The notes beneath the pieces are model-generated. The model made no database searches and was not told where the DNA came from. It saw only the letters and a program-made list of their open reading frames with translations. Of a stretch of DNA of 64,000 nt, positions 47,674 through 59,217 are shown one piece after another. The position numbers and the translations under genes were made by a program. The DNA is taken from the NCBI GenBank assembly GCA_004794655.1, contig SMMW01000567.1, positions 2,712,001 to 2,776,000 of the forward strand, written 5' to 3'. How positions within the stretch are numbered: position 1 is the first letter of the stretch; each line of letters starts with the position of its first letter. Source of the DNA: Marisa cornuarietis (Eukaryota > Mollusca > Gastropoda > Architaenioglossa > Ampullariidae).

Positions 47674-47760
47674 TTACGTCACGTGGTCCCCTTCCCCTCC
47701 CACCGCTGCTCCCAGCGCATGCGCAGCCGAGCCTACCCGCGTGACGTAGCCTATAAGCGG
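47674..47760 (+). promoter_or_regulatory. Candidate promoter of gene G
   Basis: A GC-rich island in an AT-rich region contains, in order, TTACGTCA overlapping CACGTG (47674-47685; CRE/ATF and E-box), the palindrome GCGCATGCGC (47715-47724; NRF1-type), a TGACGT half-site (47742-47747) and CTATAAG (47751-47757; TATA-like). This lies about 510 nt upstream of the ATG of gene G. Each motif is a string match only. Clustering and GC content make a promoter plausible. Confidence 0.5.
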
Positions 47761-48273
47761 CTGTGCGACTCTTCAGCCATGAAAGACTTGCTCGTTATCA
47801 TCGCACGCTCGTCTCTTCCAGCAGTCAGCGCTTACCTTGCATGAGGTGCCTGTGACAGCGACTGCGGGCGTTCCGAAGCTCGGCTCGTGTTTGAAAAACC
47901 ATATCCGTTGCTACTTTTATAACAATCCGTCAGACTTCGAGGTCAGAAGAAGTGTGTACGTGTTATGAAACTGAGGAAGTAGTTATCAGGCTGAAGGTTG
48001 ACACCAGGCTGACCAGCCTCTCGACAGTTCATTCAACGTTTCGTTTTTGTGTTATCGATCGTTTACGTAGGTGTGTACCTGTGCGGGTAAAGACTTCAAA
48101 CGGAGTAACACACTTCATCACCTGGCAAGTCAGCGACCTGAAATGGAACACCGGGCGAGCACAGTCTGGCTGAAAATGCAAATCGTCCTTTGAGAACTGA
48201 GCAGTTAAACCTCGCCGGTAATAGAAGACCCGGGTCAAATCGCGGTAAGACGGACAACAGCGAAAGAAGTGAA

Positions 48274-48535
48274 ATGGCCGACGACGGAATAAATCTCGCA
48301 GGTCGGAAAGTTTCTACAACGACTACTACTACTCCTCCTCAGACTACAACAACTACAAAGACTACAAAGCCTTGGAGACCAAGAGCGACTACAACAAAGA
48401 CTACTACAACCACTGCTAGTGTTGTGATACCTGAAGACGGCAATACAGGTGATCATAACAGTGGCGAAGACGCCGACACAGGAGAAACCCAGCAAGAGGC
48501 GGACAAGCGTACAACACAATGCGAACCCCTCACAG
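48274..48535 (+). CDS. Gene G: isolated first coding exon of the receptor family
   Basis: A 262-nt exon from ATG (MADDGINLAGRK) to the donor CACAG|GTGAGT, ending in phase 1 as in the other members. The body is a Thr-rich, mucin-like stretch (runs of Thr with Lys and Pro, about residues 13-46), then acidic (EDGNTGDHNSGED), then TTQCEPLT before the split Gly codon. It shares with B, D, E and F the single Cys near the exon end. No signal peptide. The following DNA is occupied by the 5.6-kb tandem array, so any remaining exons would have to lie beyond 64 kb. F and G could be alternative first exons of one gene or separate genes. Confidence 0.55.
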
Positions 48536-48906
48536 GTGAGTGAAGAGCGTCTGTAGAAAACCTTGCTTTGCGCTGACCCGGGCAGACAGGTTTCGTGCGT
48601 CCTTTCACTTCACACCCGTTTTGCAGCATTTCAGTTTATGACACTGGGCTGGATTCAAATCGTTTGGGAAATGTGTTGCTACCAACGATTCTACCTTGGT
48701 GTACAACATTCATTAAAATAACCACCACACTTTCAAACATCTACAAGACAGTCTATGCAATAGCAATGCTGTACAATGAATAAGGACATGAAATTTGTTT
48801 ACCACTGACACCAGAAACTTACATCATATTAGTGCTACACCAGTTTTATGATTTTCTACAAATTTGCAGTAGGGTATGCATATATTAGTCTTTACTTCAG
48901 CAGACT

Positions 48907-51427
48907 CTTGTATGTAACAGTAAGGAATTTAGGACAAAGTAAAGGAAGGGGCAATGGTGTGCACATGTGTGTGCTTGGATGTATTTTGCATGCGTGTCTG
49001 TGCATATAGATGTAAAGGAAGAGAATAAAATATATGAAAGTAACATGGTCAGCATACCATAATAAACCATAACTTCCATTGATCAAAGAAACGATTATTA
49101 TTATCTTATAAAATTGATTGTAATATCCTTTTTAGTTAAGAACGGTTTTTAAGTAAAAAATAGTGTCATGACTTTAACAGTGATTTTGCAGTTACGTTGA
49201 TTACACATTCTAGGATATAGTGGGTCAGATACATTATTCTACATGGATCAGTTTTATTTAATAGAGGCATTTGGTTGAATGTCTAAAAACAAGTGACAAT
49301 AAATATTATAACTTGTAATAGCTCAGTGAAACATTTATTAAGGATTTTTTTTCTGTCATATCAGAGTAAGTTGTGATGGTAACAGTTTTAAAATAATGTG
49401 GTGCATTGCATTACATTGCAGCCATGGAAAATACAATGTGTCATGAAAAATTTGGTTATAAAAGAACCATTTACTATTGTGTATAAATAGTTTTTTGGAA
49501 AAGATTGTAGCTGCAGTAAGTCCTGTTAGCATATGTGCATTTGACCACCACCATACATGTTTATGCATATGCCTAAATACCCTAAAGTTTGTGTTAAAGA
49601 TAAAGAGAGATGTAGGAAAAGAAAGGTTGTAAAACAAGTTGTGGGGGTATGAACCTTCCTCAGAGCTTGTCTGTATTGCAAAACTTTGAATCAGGCTCAC
49701 CCAGACTTCATTTGCCAGGAACAGGATTCAACAGATGACATGATGTCAGTATTAATGAGGAGCTGTGCAGTGGCAGCAACAGCAAAGACAGATGATAGGC
49801 AGTGCCTATAATCAAAATGTCTTACTAGATTACCTTGAGACTGAAATGATACAGAAAATCCTTTATAAATCCCCCGTCTTGACATAAACATGTCAGAATT
49901 ACATTCTTAAGTCAGTCCCATTGCCTGTTATAGTTTATGTTGCTGCCATTGTTTGTGTTTCACAATAGAATGCTAACCATCCGGTAATGCAATAATGTAT
50001 AGTCATAACAATTTTTATCTTGTAAACGTTATTGTTTGTGTGTCTGTTTGCTTTAGCGGTGTTTACATATTCCATAACGCATAGTAGAGGCTCTGAAATT
50101 TCGTGATTAGTGTGCTGGATTAGTGTAATGCTCATTTGGGTCATTGACTAGAAAAACTCTCCATGTCCATTTCTGAGTAACATACACTTCATTTATTACG
50201 GAAAAACATGGTGGCAGAAGGAAAGGGGTGGACTCAAATCTATTTATGCAGTGCCTTGGAGGTGGTGAATGCATACAGTCTACCAGAATATAGACAATAA
50301 CCATCGCATTGTGTACTTGATTACAAATTTATTAAAAGTTTGTTTTGCAATCTTTAATTTAATAACAGGTAAAAATATTAAATACAGAATAGACACAATA
50401 TCTTGCTACTCATTTTTGAAACATACATTTGTGTGATGGATACTGGAACACAAAGAAACAGGTTCATTTTTTTGTCACCAGTCTCTCCTACGTGCACTAA
50501 ACAATGAACATTGCTCAGCAGTATAAATGTGTGTGTTAGTCGTTGGTAGATAAGGAAGATATAATACAGACGCAAAATATGTATATCTATTAAACTAATT
50601 ATTTTTTTAAAAAATTAACATTGTATGGTAATAGGACTTTGTACTTAAGGGATGACACATTCTGTCACAGTGTTACTACAAAGGCCAATACTAAATTATG
50701 AGCAAATGTTCTGGTCCTAGTAAATAGCAGTGAGGGACATGCAACAATTTGCTCTGGTTTAGGAACATGAGTGTTAAAGCCTACCATTGTGTCCACTCAT
50801 TTGTGGATGCTGCTTTTGCATGTGCATGCTGCAGAAACTGGTACAAAGGTATAAGTGGTCATAACATAAGACGCAGTGAACGGCAGTAGCTACCATCACT
50901 GGGGTCGTCCACAATGTTTAGCTTCCCTGATTAATCTTGTACCCATTCTGTTGGGCAGCTCAGAGGAAGTCATCCAGCCACAAGTCTAAGCTAGCCATAC
51001 ACCACCAGCATTCTACCTCACAATTGAGAGGACTGACCACTAGTTAGGATATGAGGATCAGTATGCTCAGTAGCAACATAGGGAACTCAAGGACAAGCGC
51101 CTTGTTGTAGTAGTTATAAAGCGCTGTCCCGACACCGCAGATGTAGTCTTACCCCAGGAGTTGTAGTTATGAAGCAGTGGCAAAGATGCTCTAGGGTAAA
51201 GTAATATAGCATAAAGCAACGCTTGCACGGTGCACACGGCTTTGCAACTTCCGGAGACCAGACGTTTGCCCTGCGTACCCCATTGCCCCCGAGGCAACGT
51301 TTCACTTCGCCTGAAAACAAGTTCCCAGTGAAAATGGGCAGCCTTCTAAACGCTTAACTGTTAACGAAAGCTGATGGGTGGAAGGTCATGTCGCGGTCAG
51401 AGAGTAAATTGTCCGCTTACGTTTCTG
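48907..51427. other. Block X, copy 1 of the array
   Basis: 2521 bp present three times (also 54514-57034 and 60115-62630). No coding frame is supported; the largest, 114 codons on the minus strand, has no recognisable motif. It contains the dispersed repeat around 51105-51300. Its last 11 bases supply the terminal codons and stop of the upstream gag frame on the minus strand. Confidence 0.7.
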
Positions 51428-52871
51428 GATACAGATGTAGTTTACCCAATTCCTCCTCGTCGGTGACTGAACACATAATAGCAACGTTGGCTGGGGTTGG
51501 GTTGCTCTCATTTTTCCAATTTCCATTTGTGTTATCTTGGGGTCTATAGCTTGGACAAACCTTCGCTATATGTCCAAGTCCTCCACAGTTGAAGCAACGT
51601 CGTGGTGGTTTCCAACGATCAGGATGACAAGGACTGTTTCGATCATATATGGTCGTTGGTGCTTCCTTAGGAACTGTTCTTATTGGTGGGGAGTGGGGTG
51701 GAGTCCTCCATGATTCATTCCTTCTGTAGGGAGGAGTATTTCGTTGTCTTGAAGATCGAGGAGAAGTAAATTGGTGTCTGTCCTGCTTTGGGCGAGCTGG
51801 CGGTGAAGAAGGAGGAGTGGCTTGTCCCACATTTGCGAACATGATAGTTTCTGTTCGTCTTGCCGGAGATTTCTGGGGGTGTGCTTGGCGATAACGTTCA
51901 GCACTGTCAATCATTTCATTAGCGTTCTGAAAATCTCTTTCTCTCAGAAATACGGCTAAATCTCTAGATACACTTTGCAGTATTTGTTCTCTGACTAGCA
52001 GATCATGCAATCCTTCATAAGTTTTTTGGACTTTGGATAAGTCGATCCACCTGTTGAACAATCCGATTAGTCTGGCTTGAAAAGAATGCATTGACTCTTG
52101 AGATTGGGGTTTCACCGATCTAAATTTTTCTCTGTAACCTTCGGCGGTGCACTGAAACTTGAGTAATAGTTCTCTTTTGAGCACATCATAATCCACGGGG
52201 CCCTGTACACATAGGTTATCATATAGCTGGAGGGCTTCTCCGTGAAAAGAAGTGGCGATTTGTAATGGCCAGATATCTCTGGTCCATTTAAGGGACTGCG
52301 CCTGAGCATCAAATCGATTCAAAAATGCGTTGATATCGTCTTCGTCCTCTTTGAAGGCGGGGAGTTTATGTGTGAGTCCTTTTGGGGTTTGGTTCCCATT
52401 ACTCCTCGTCGCGCTGGAATCGGTCTCTCTCTCTAAACGTAGTTTCTCTAATTCGAACTGACGCTCGGCCTCTCTTTCTCTTGCGGCCCTTTCAGCTTCT
52501 TTTTCTTTAGCCTGTCAGCTTCTTTTTCTTTAGCTATCCTGTCAGCTTCTTTTTCTAATCTATCTGCTTCTCTCTCTTTGTCTAATCTTTCTGCTTCTGC
52601 TAATCTTTCTGCTTCTTTCTCTCTGGCTAATCTTTCTGCTTCTTTCTCTCTGGCTAATCTTTCTGCTTCTTTCTCTCTGGCTAATCTTTCTGCTTCTTTC
52701 TCTCTGGCTAATCTTTCTGCTTCTTTCTCTCTGGCTAATCTTTCTGTATCTGTCCTGCCTTTCAATGCACTGAAATACATACTTTGTAAGGGCTTCTTCT
52801 TTCAATCCCAACAGTTGTCCTTCTTTCATAAAGTCGGCTACCTCCCTAACGGATTCAGCCATGGTTAACAC
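51417..52871 (-). pseudogene. Ty3/gypsy-like gag, array unit 1, frameshifted
   Basis: On the minus strand the protein starts at 52871 (MLTMAESVREVADFMKEG) and runs into an EKEAERLARE-type coiled-coil repeat (about 52750-52450), where small indels shift the frame. The intact 301-codon part (52322-51417) has a retrotransposon gag core (aromatic and Leu-rich, with GEALQLYDNL, TAEGYREKFR and FNRWIDL) and one CCHC zinc knuckle, CFNCGGLGHIAKVC (C-x2-C-x4-H-x4-C). Its stop codon lies in block X, so the frame is truncated at a junction and no protease or polymerase follows. Gag normally packages element RNA in cytoplasmic particles. This copy could at best be a partial Gag. Confidence 0.8.
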
Positions 52872-53601
52872 CTATCCAACACAATTACTCTAGTGTGTTT
52901 ACAAAAAGGGAGCACCCTACTATCTAAGCTTCTAATAAGGCAGAAAATACAACCAGAATTGCAATAAGTCTAAGCTACTGGCATGTCAACATCAATCAGG
53001 CAAAAAAAATTATCTTCAAGGAATGCAACTGGGTTACAAAATAACATCAATAGCAGTCTTAACTTGTTCAAAACTAGTCACTCAGATTTCTAGATCTATT
53101 AACAATCCTAAAGTACCGTACGAGTACATCAAAATAATCCAAGGGCGACAACTTATTCAAACATCCAATGACTTCACATAATAAGTGAACACGCAAGGCC
53201 CAGAATTATTTTTTTTTTATAAAAATAAAACAAGACAGATAACTACAGGATAGAGAACATCCACTCTCACTTTCGGTTTCTGCATACACTTTCACACAGA
53301 ATAGTGAGCTTGGAAAATAAAGACGAGAGGCAAAGTAGAAACAGAGGCTAATTCCTTACTACGGGTAGAACTTTACACACCCGTAGACCCGTGAAGCTGG
53401 AGACGGGGAAACTGCACCACGCCCAACATGTAACACTTAAACACTGAGCAAATATAAATAAGTACAACCGCTTTGCAAAATTCTCAAAGATAAATAATTA
53501 ACTGCCAACCTTCTACCACTAAGTCCCAGGGGAATCACAAACACTGAATCGAAGACCCACTTTCACCCGACTCTGTACCAAACGAAACAAACCCACGACA
53601 G

Positions 53602-53619
53602 ATCACGTCGGGGTCACCA
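53602..53619 (-). other. Primer-binding site of the LTR element, unit 1
   Basis: On the minus strand TGGTGACCCCGACGTGAT starts one base after the LTR. The TGG would pair with a tRNA CCA end, the standard arrangement in LTR retrotransposons. The tRNA identity is not assigned. Confidence 0.65.
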
Positions 53620-53620
53620 A

Positions 53621-54513
53621 TGTCAAGAACGCACGGAAAGTGTGGACAGGTCACACACAACACACACTGACCTCACAGCGTTCTTCACGTGTCCTTTCAC
53701 ACAACAAAATACAAAGACCTGCACATGGGCTCGAACGTTTCTATTAATCGGGTGAACGTAAATCTATACTTTACTAAATAACAACAGAAAACTTCAGCAC
53801 AAATATTCTACACTGAGTTTGCACCGAAACAAATATATCTAAGCAGTTTATATTAAAGTCCTTCAAGTTCTCTCTTCTTCTGTTGTTGGGGGGGAAGGGG
53901 TCGACACGGCAAACAGTTCCCCTCTTTCAGTCTTGCTCTCTGGCGTTGATCATACGGACAGCCTACATTCACCAAATAACTCCGACAGTCTAACGGCAGA
54001 CAAATGACCAAGTCAATAAAAATTCCACAGTAGGTAAATCCACACAGTTCTACGATCTTCTCAAGAGATCACACAGCAGTTGAGAAAATTAGTAAATCGA
54101 GGAACCACACAGATAATATTTCTCCACACAGTTCTACGATCTTCTCAAGAGATCACACAGCAGTTGAGAAAATTAATAAATCGAGGAACCACACAGTTAA
54201 TATTTCTCCACACAGTTACTCTTTCTCCATACAGTTAATATTTCTTTACACCGTTAATATGTATCCACACAGTTACTATTTATCCACACAGTTGCTATTT
54301 CTTCACACAGTTAATATTAATCCACACAGTACTATTAATTCCAACCTCTGTACCAAATTCCTCTTTCTCCCAGACTCTCACGTCTGCTTCTTCTTCCAAT
54401 TTCTAAACAACGCCCCCTCTCCACATTCAAACCAGGGGTCATAATCGCTATTCAATCAAGGGCGACAACCTCGTTACTTCGACGTTCATGGGTGATAACA
54501 CATGTTCATAACA
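53621..54513 (-). mobile_element. LTR of gypsy-like element, unit 1
   Basis: 893 bp beginning TGTCAAGAAC and ending GTTCATAACA. The ends are imperfect inverted repeats with TG..CA. One end abuts the primer-binding site, and the other coincides with the boundary of block X. It contains an 80-bp duplication (about 54043-54122 and 54123-54207) and about eight degenerate copies of CCACACAGTTAATATTT (54190-54335). A TATAAA on the minus strand lies near 53850. Only one LTR per unit exists; the partner LTR is missing. Confidence 0.65.
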
Positions 54514-57023
54514 CTTGTATGTAACAGTAAGGAATTTAGGACAAAGTAAAGGAAGGGGCAATGGTGTGCACATGTGTGTGCTTGGATGTATTTTGCATGC
54601 GTGTCTGTGCATATAGATGTAAAGGAAGAGAATAAAATATATGAAAGTAACATGGTCAGCATACCATAATAAACCATAACTTCCATTGATCAAAGAAACG
54701 ATTATTATTATCTTATAAAATTGATTGTAATATCCTTTTTAGTTAAGAACGGTTTTTAAGTAAAAAATAGTGTCATGACTTTAACAGTGATTTTGCAGTT
54801 ACGTTGATTACACATTCTAGGATATAGTGGGTCAGATACATTATTCTACATGGATCAGTTTTATTTAATAGAGGCATTTGGTTGAATGTCTAAAAACAAG
54901 TGACAATAAATATTATAATTTGTAATAGCTCAGTGAAACATTTATTAAGGATTTTTTTTCTGTCATATCAGAGTAAGTTGTGATGGTAACAGTTTTAAAA
55001 TAATGTGGTGCATTGCATTACATTGCAGCCATGGAAAATACAATGTGTCATGAAAAATTTGGTTATAAAAGAACCATTTACTATTGTGTATAAATAGTTT
55101 TTTGGAAAAGATTGTAGCTGCAGTAAGTCCTGTTAGCATATGTGCATTTGACCACCACCATACATGTTTATGCATATGCCTAAATACCCTAAAGTTTGTG
55201 TTAAAGATAAAGAGAGATGTAGGAAAAGAAAGGTTGTAAAACAAGTTGTGGGGGTATGAACCTTCCTCAGAGCTTGTCTGTATTGCAAAACTTTGAATCA
55301 GGCTCACCCAGACTTCATTTGCCAGGAACAGGATTCAACAGATGACATGATGTCAGTATTAATGAGGAGCTGTGCAGTGGCAGCAACAGCAAAGACAGAT
55401 GATAGGCAGTGCCTATAATCAAAATGTCTTACTAGATTACCTTGAGACTGAAATGATACAGAAAATCCTTTATAAATCCCCCGTCTTGACATAAACATGT
55501 CAGAATTACATTCAGAAGTCAGTCCCATTGCCTGTTATAGTTTATGTTGCTGCCATTGTTTGTGTTTCACAATAGAATGCTAACCATCCGGTAATGCAAT
55601 AATGTATAGTCATAACAATTTTTATCTTGTAAACGTTATTGTTTGTGTGTCTGTTTGCTTTAGCGGTGTTTACATATTCCATAACGCATAGTAGAGGCTC
55701 TGAAATTTCGTGATTAGTGTGCTGGATTAGTGTAATGCTCATTTGGGTCATTGACTAGAAAAACTCTCCATGTCCATTTCTGAGTAACATACACTTCATT
55801 TATTACGGAAAAACATGGTGGCAGAAGGAAAGGGGTGGACTCAAATCTATTTATGCAGTGCCTTGGAGGTGGTGAATGCATACAGTCTACCAGAATATAG
55901 ACAATAACCATCGCATTGTGTACTTGATTACAAATTTATTAAAAGTTTGTTTTGCAATCTTTAATTTAATAACAGGTAAAAATATTAAATACAGAATAGA
56001 CACAATATCTTGCTACTCATTTTTGAAACATACATTTGTGTGATGGATACTGGAACACAAAGAAACAGGTTCATTTTTTTGTCACCAGTCTCTCCTACGT
56101 GCACTAAACAATGAACATTGCTCAGCAGTATAAATGTGTGTGTTAGTCGTTGGTAGATAAGGAAGATATAATACAGACGCAAAATATGTATATCTATTAA
56201 ACTAATTATTTTTTTAAAAAATTAACATTGTATGGTAATAGGACTTTGTACTTAAGGGATGACACATTCTGTCACAGTGTTACTACAAAGGCCAATACTA
56301 AATTATGAGCAAATGTTCTGGTCCTAGTAAATAGCAGTGAGGGACATGCAACAATTTGCTCTGGTTTAGGAACATGAGTGTTAAAGCCTACCATTGTGTC
56401 CACTCATTTGTGGATGCTGCTTTTGCATGTGCATGCTGCAGAAACTGGTACAAAGGTATAAGTGGTCATAACATAAGACGCAGTGAACGGCAGTAGCTAC
56501 CATCACTGGGGTCGTCCACAATGTTTAGCTTCCCTGATTAATCTTGTACCCATTCTGTTGGGCAGCTCAGAGGAAGTCATCCAGCCACAAGTCTAAGCTA
56601 GCCATACACCACCAGCATTCTACCTCACAATTGAGAGGACTGACCACTAGTTAGGATATGAGGATCAGTATGCTCAGTAGCAACATAGGGAACTCAAGGA
56701 CAAGCGCCTTGTTGTAGTAGTTATAAAGCGCTGTCCCGACACCGCAGATGTAGTCTTACCCCAGGAGTTGTAGTTATGAAGCAGTGGCAAAGATGCTCTA
56801 GGGTAAAGTAATATAGCATAAAGCAACGCTTGCACGGTGCACACGGCTTTGCAACTTCCGGAGACCAGACGTTTGCCCTGCGTACCCCATTGCCCCCGAG
56901 GCAACGTTTCACTTCGCCTGAAAACAAGTTCCCAGTGAAAATGGGCAGCCTTCTAAACGCTTAACTGTTAACGAAAGCTGATGGGTGGAAGGTCATGTCG
57001 CGGTCAGAGAGTAAATTGTCCGC

Positions 57024-58468
57024 TTACGTTTCTGGATACAGATGTAGTTTACCCAATTCCTCCTCGTCGGTGACTGAACACATAATAGCAACGTTGGCTG
57101 GGGTTGGGTTGCTCTCATTTTTCCAATTTCCATTTGTGTTATCTTGGGGTCTATAGCTTGGACAAACCTTCGCTATATGTCCAAGTCCTCCACAGTTGAA
57201 GCAACGTCGTGGTGGTTTCCAACGATCAGGATGACAAGGACTGTTTCGATCATATATGGTCGTTGGTGCTTCCTTAGGAACTGTTCTTATTGGTGGGGAG
57301 TGGGGTGGAGTCCTCCATGATTCATTCCTTCTGTAGGGAGGAGTATTTCGTTGTCTTGAAGATCGAGGAGAAGTAAATTGGTGTCTGTCCTGCTTTGGGC
57401 GAGCTGGCGGTGAAGAAGGAGGAGTGGCTTGTCCCACATTTGCGAACATGATAGTTTCTGTTCGTCTTGCCGGAGATTTCTGGGGGTGTGCTTGGCGATA
57501 ACGTTCAGCACTGTCAATCATTTCATTAGCGTTCTGAAAATCTCTTTCTCTCAGAAATACGGCTAAATCTCTAGATACACTTTGCAGTATTTGTTCTCTG
57601 ACTAGCAGATCATGCAATCCTTCATAAGTTTTTTGGACTTTGGATAAGTCGATCCACCTGTTGAACAATCCGATTAGTCTGGCTTGAAAAGAATGCATTG
57701 ACTCTTGAGATTGGGGTTTCACCGATCTAAATTTTTCTCTGTAACCTTCGGCGGTGCACTGAAACTTGAGTAATAGTTCTCTTTTGAGCACATCATAATC
57801 CACGGGGCCCTGTACACATAGGTTATCATATAGCTGGAGGGCTTCTCCGTGAAAAGAAGTGGCGATTTGTAATGGCCAGATATCTCTGGTCCATTTAAGG
57901 GACTGCGCCTGAGCATCAAATCGATTCAAAAATGCGTTGATATCGTCTTCGTCCTCTTTGAAGGCGGGGAGTTTATGTGTGAGTCCTTTTGGGGTTTGGT
58001 TCCCATTACTCCTCGTCGCGCTGGAATCGGTCTCTCTCTCTAAACGTAGTTTCTCTAATTCGAACTGACGCTCGGCCTCTCTTTCTCTTGCGGCCCTTTC
58101 AGCTTCTTTTTCTTTAGCTATCCTGTCAGCTTCTTTTTCTTTAATCTATCTGCTTCTCTCTCTTTGTCTAATCTTTCTGCTTCTTTCTCTCTGGCTAATC
58201 TTTCTGCTTCTTTCTCTCTGGCTAATCTTTCTGCTTCTTTCTCTCTGGCTAATCTTTCTGCTTCTTTCTCTCTGGCTAATCTTTCTGCTTCTTTCTCTCT
58301 GGCTAATCTTTCTGCTTCTTTCTCTCTGGCTAATCTTTCTGTATATCTGTCCTGCCTTTCAATGCACTGAAATACATACTTTGTAAGGGCTTCTTCTTTC
58401 AATCCCAACAGTTGTCCTTCTTTCATAAAGTCGGCTACCTCCCTAACGGATTCAGCCATGGTTAACAC
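57024..58468 (-). pseudogene. Ty3/gypsy-like gag, array unit 2, frameshifted
   Basis: Same protein as in unit 1. The N-terminal part (58468-58118) carries six regular EKEAERLAR repeats and then shifts frame by a one-base insertion in the Lys-rich part. The 301-codon core with the CCHC knuckle (57929-57024) is identical in length to unit 1. The stop codon is again supplied by block X. Confidence 0.8.
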
Positions 58469-59198
58469 CTATCCAACACAATTACTCTAGTGTGTTTACA
58501 AAAAGGGAGCACCCTACTATCTAAGCTTCTAATAAGGCAGAAAATACAACCAGAATTGCAATAAGTCTAAGCTACTGGCATGTCAACATCAATCAGGCAA
58601 AAAAAATTATCTTCAAGGAATGCAACTGGGTTACAAAATAACATCAATAGCAGTCTTAACTTGTTCAAAACTAGTCACTCAGATTTCTAGATCTATTAAC
58701 AATCCTAAAGTACCGTACGAGTACATCAAAATAATCCAAGGGCGACAACTTATTCAAACATCCAATGACTTCACATAATAAGTGAACACGCAAGGCCCAG
58801 AATTATTTTTTTTTTATAAAAATAAAACAAGACAGATAACTACAGGATAGAGAACATCCACTCTCACTTTCGGTTTCTGCATACACTTTCACACAGAATA
58901 GTGAGCTTGGAAAATAAAGACGAGAGGCAAAGTAGAAACAGAGGCTAATTCCTTACTACGGGTAGAACTTTACACACCCGTAGACCCGTGAAGCTGGAGA
59001 CGGGGAAACTGCACCACGCCCAACATGTAACACTTAAACACTGAGCAAATATAAATAAGTACAACCGCTTTGCAAAATTCTCAAAGATAAATAATTAACT
59101 GCCAACCTTCTACCACTAAGTCCCAGGGGAATCACAAACACTGAATCGAAGACCCACTTTCACCCGACTCTGTACCAAACGAAACAAACCCACGACAG

Positions 59199-59216
59199 AT
59201 CACGTCGGGGTCACCA
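59199..59216 (-). other. Primer-binding site, unit 2
   Basis: Same 18 bases and same one-base spacing from the LTR as in unit 1. Confidence 0.65.
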
Positions 59217-59217
59217 A

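Noticed and set aside
48897..49700. Repeated minus-strand frames of 60-114 codons in block X
   Set aside because: Identical in all units only because the DNA is duplicated; no start context, motif or homology supports coding.
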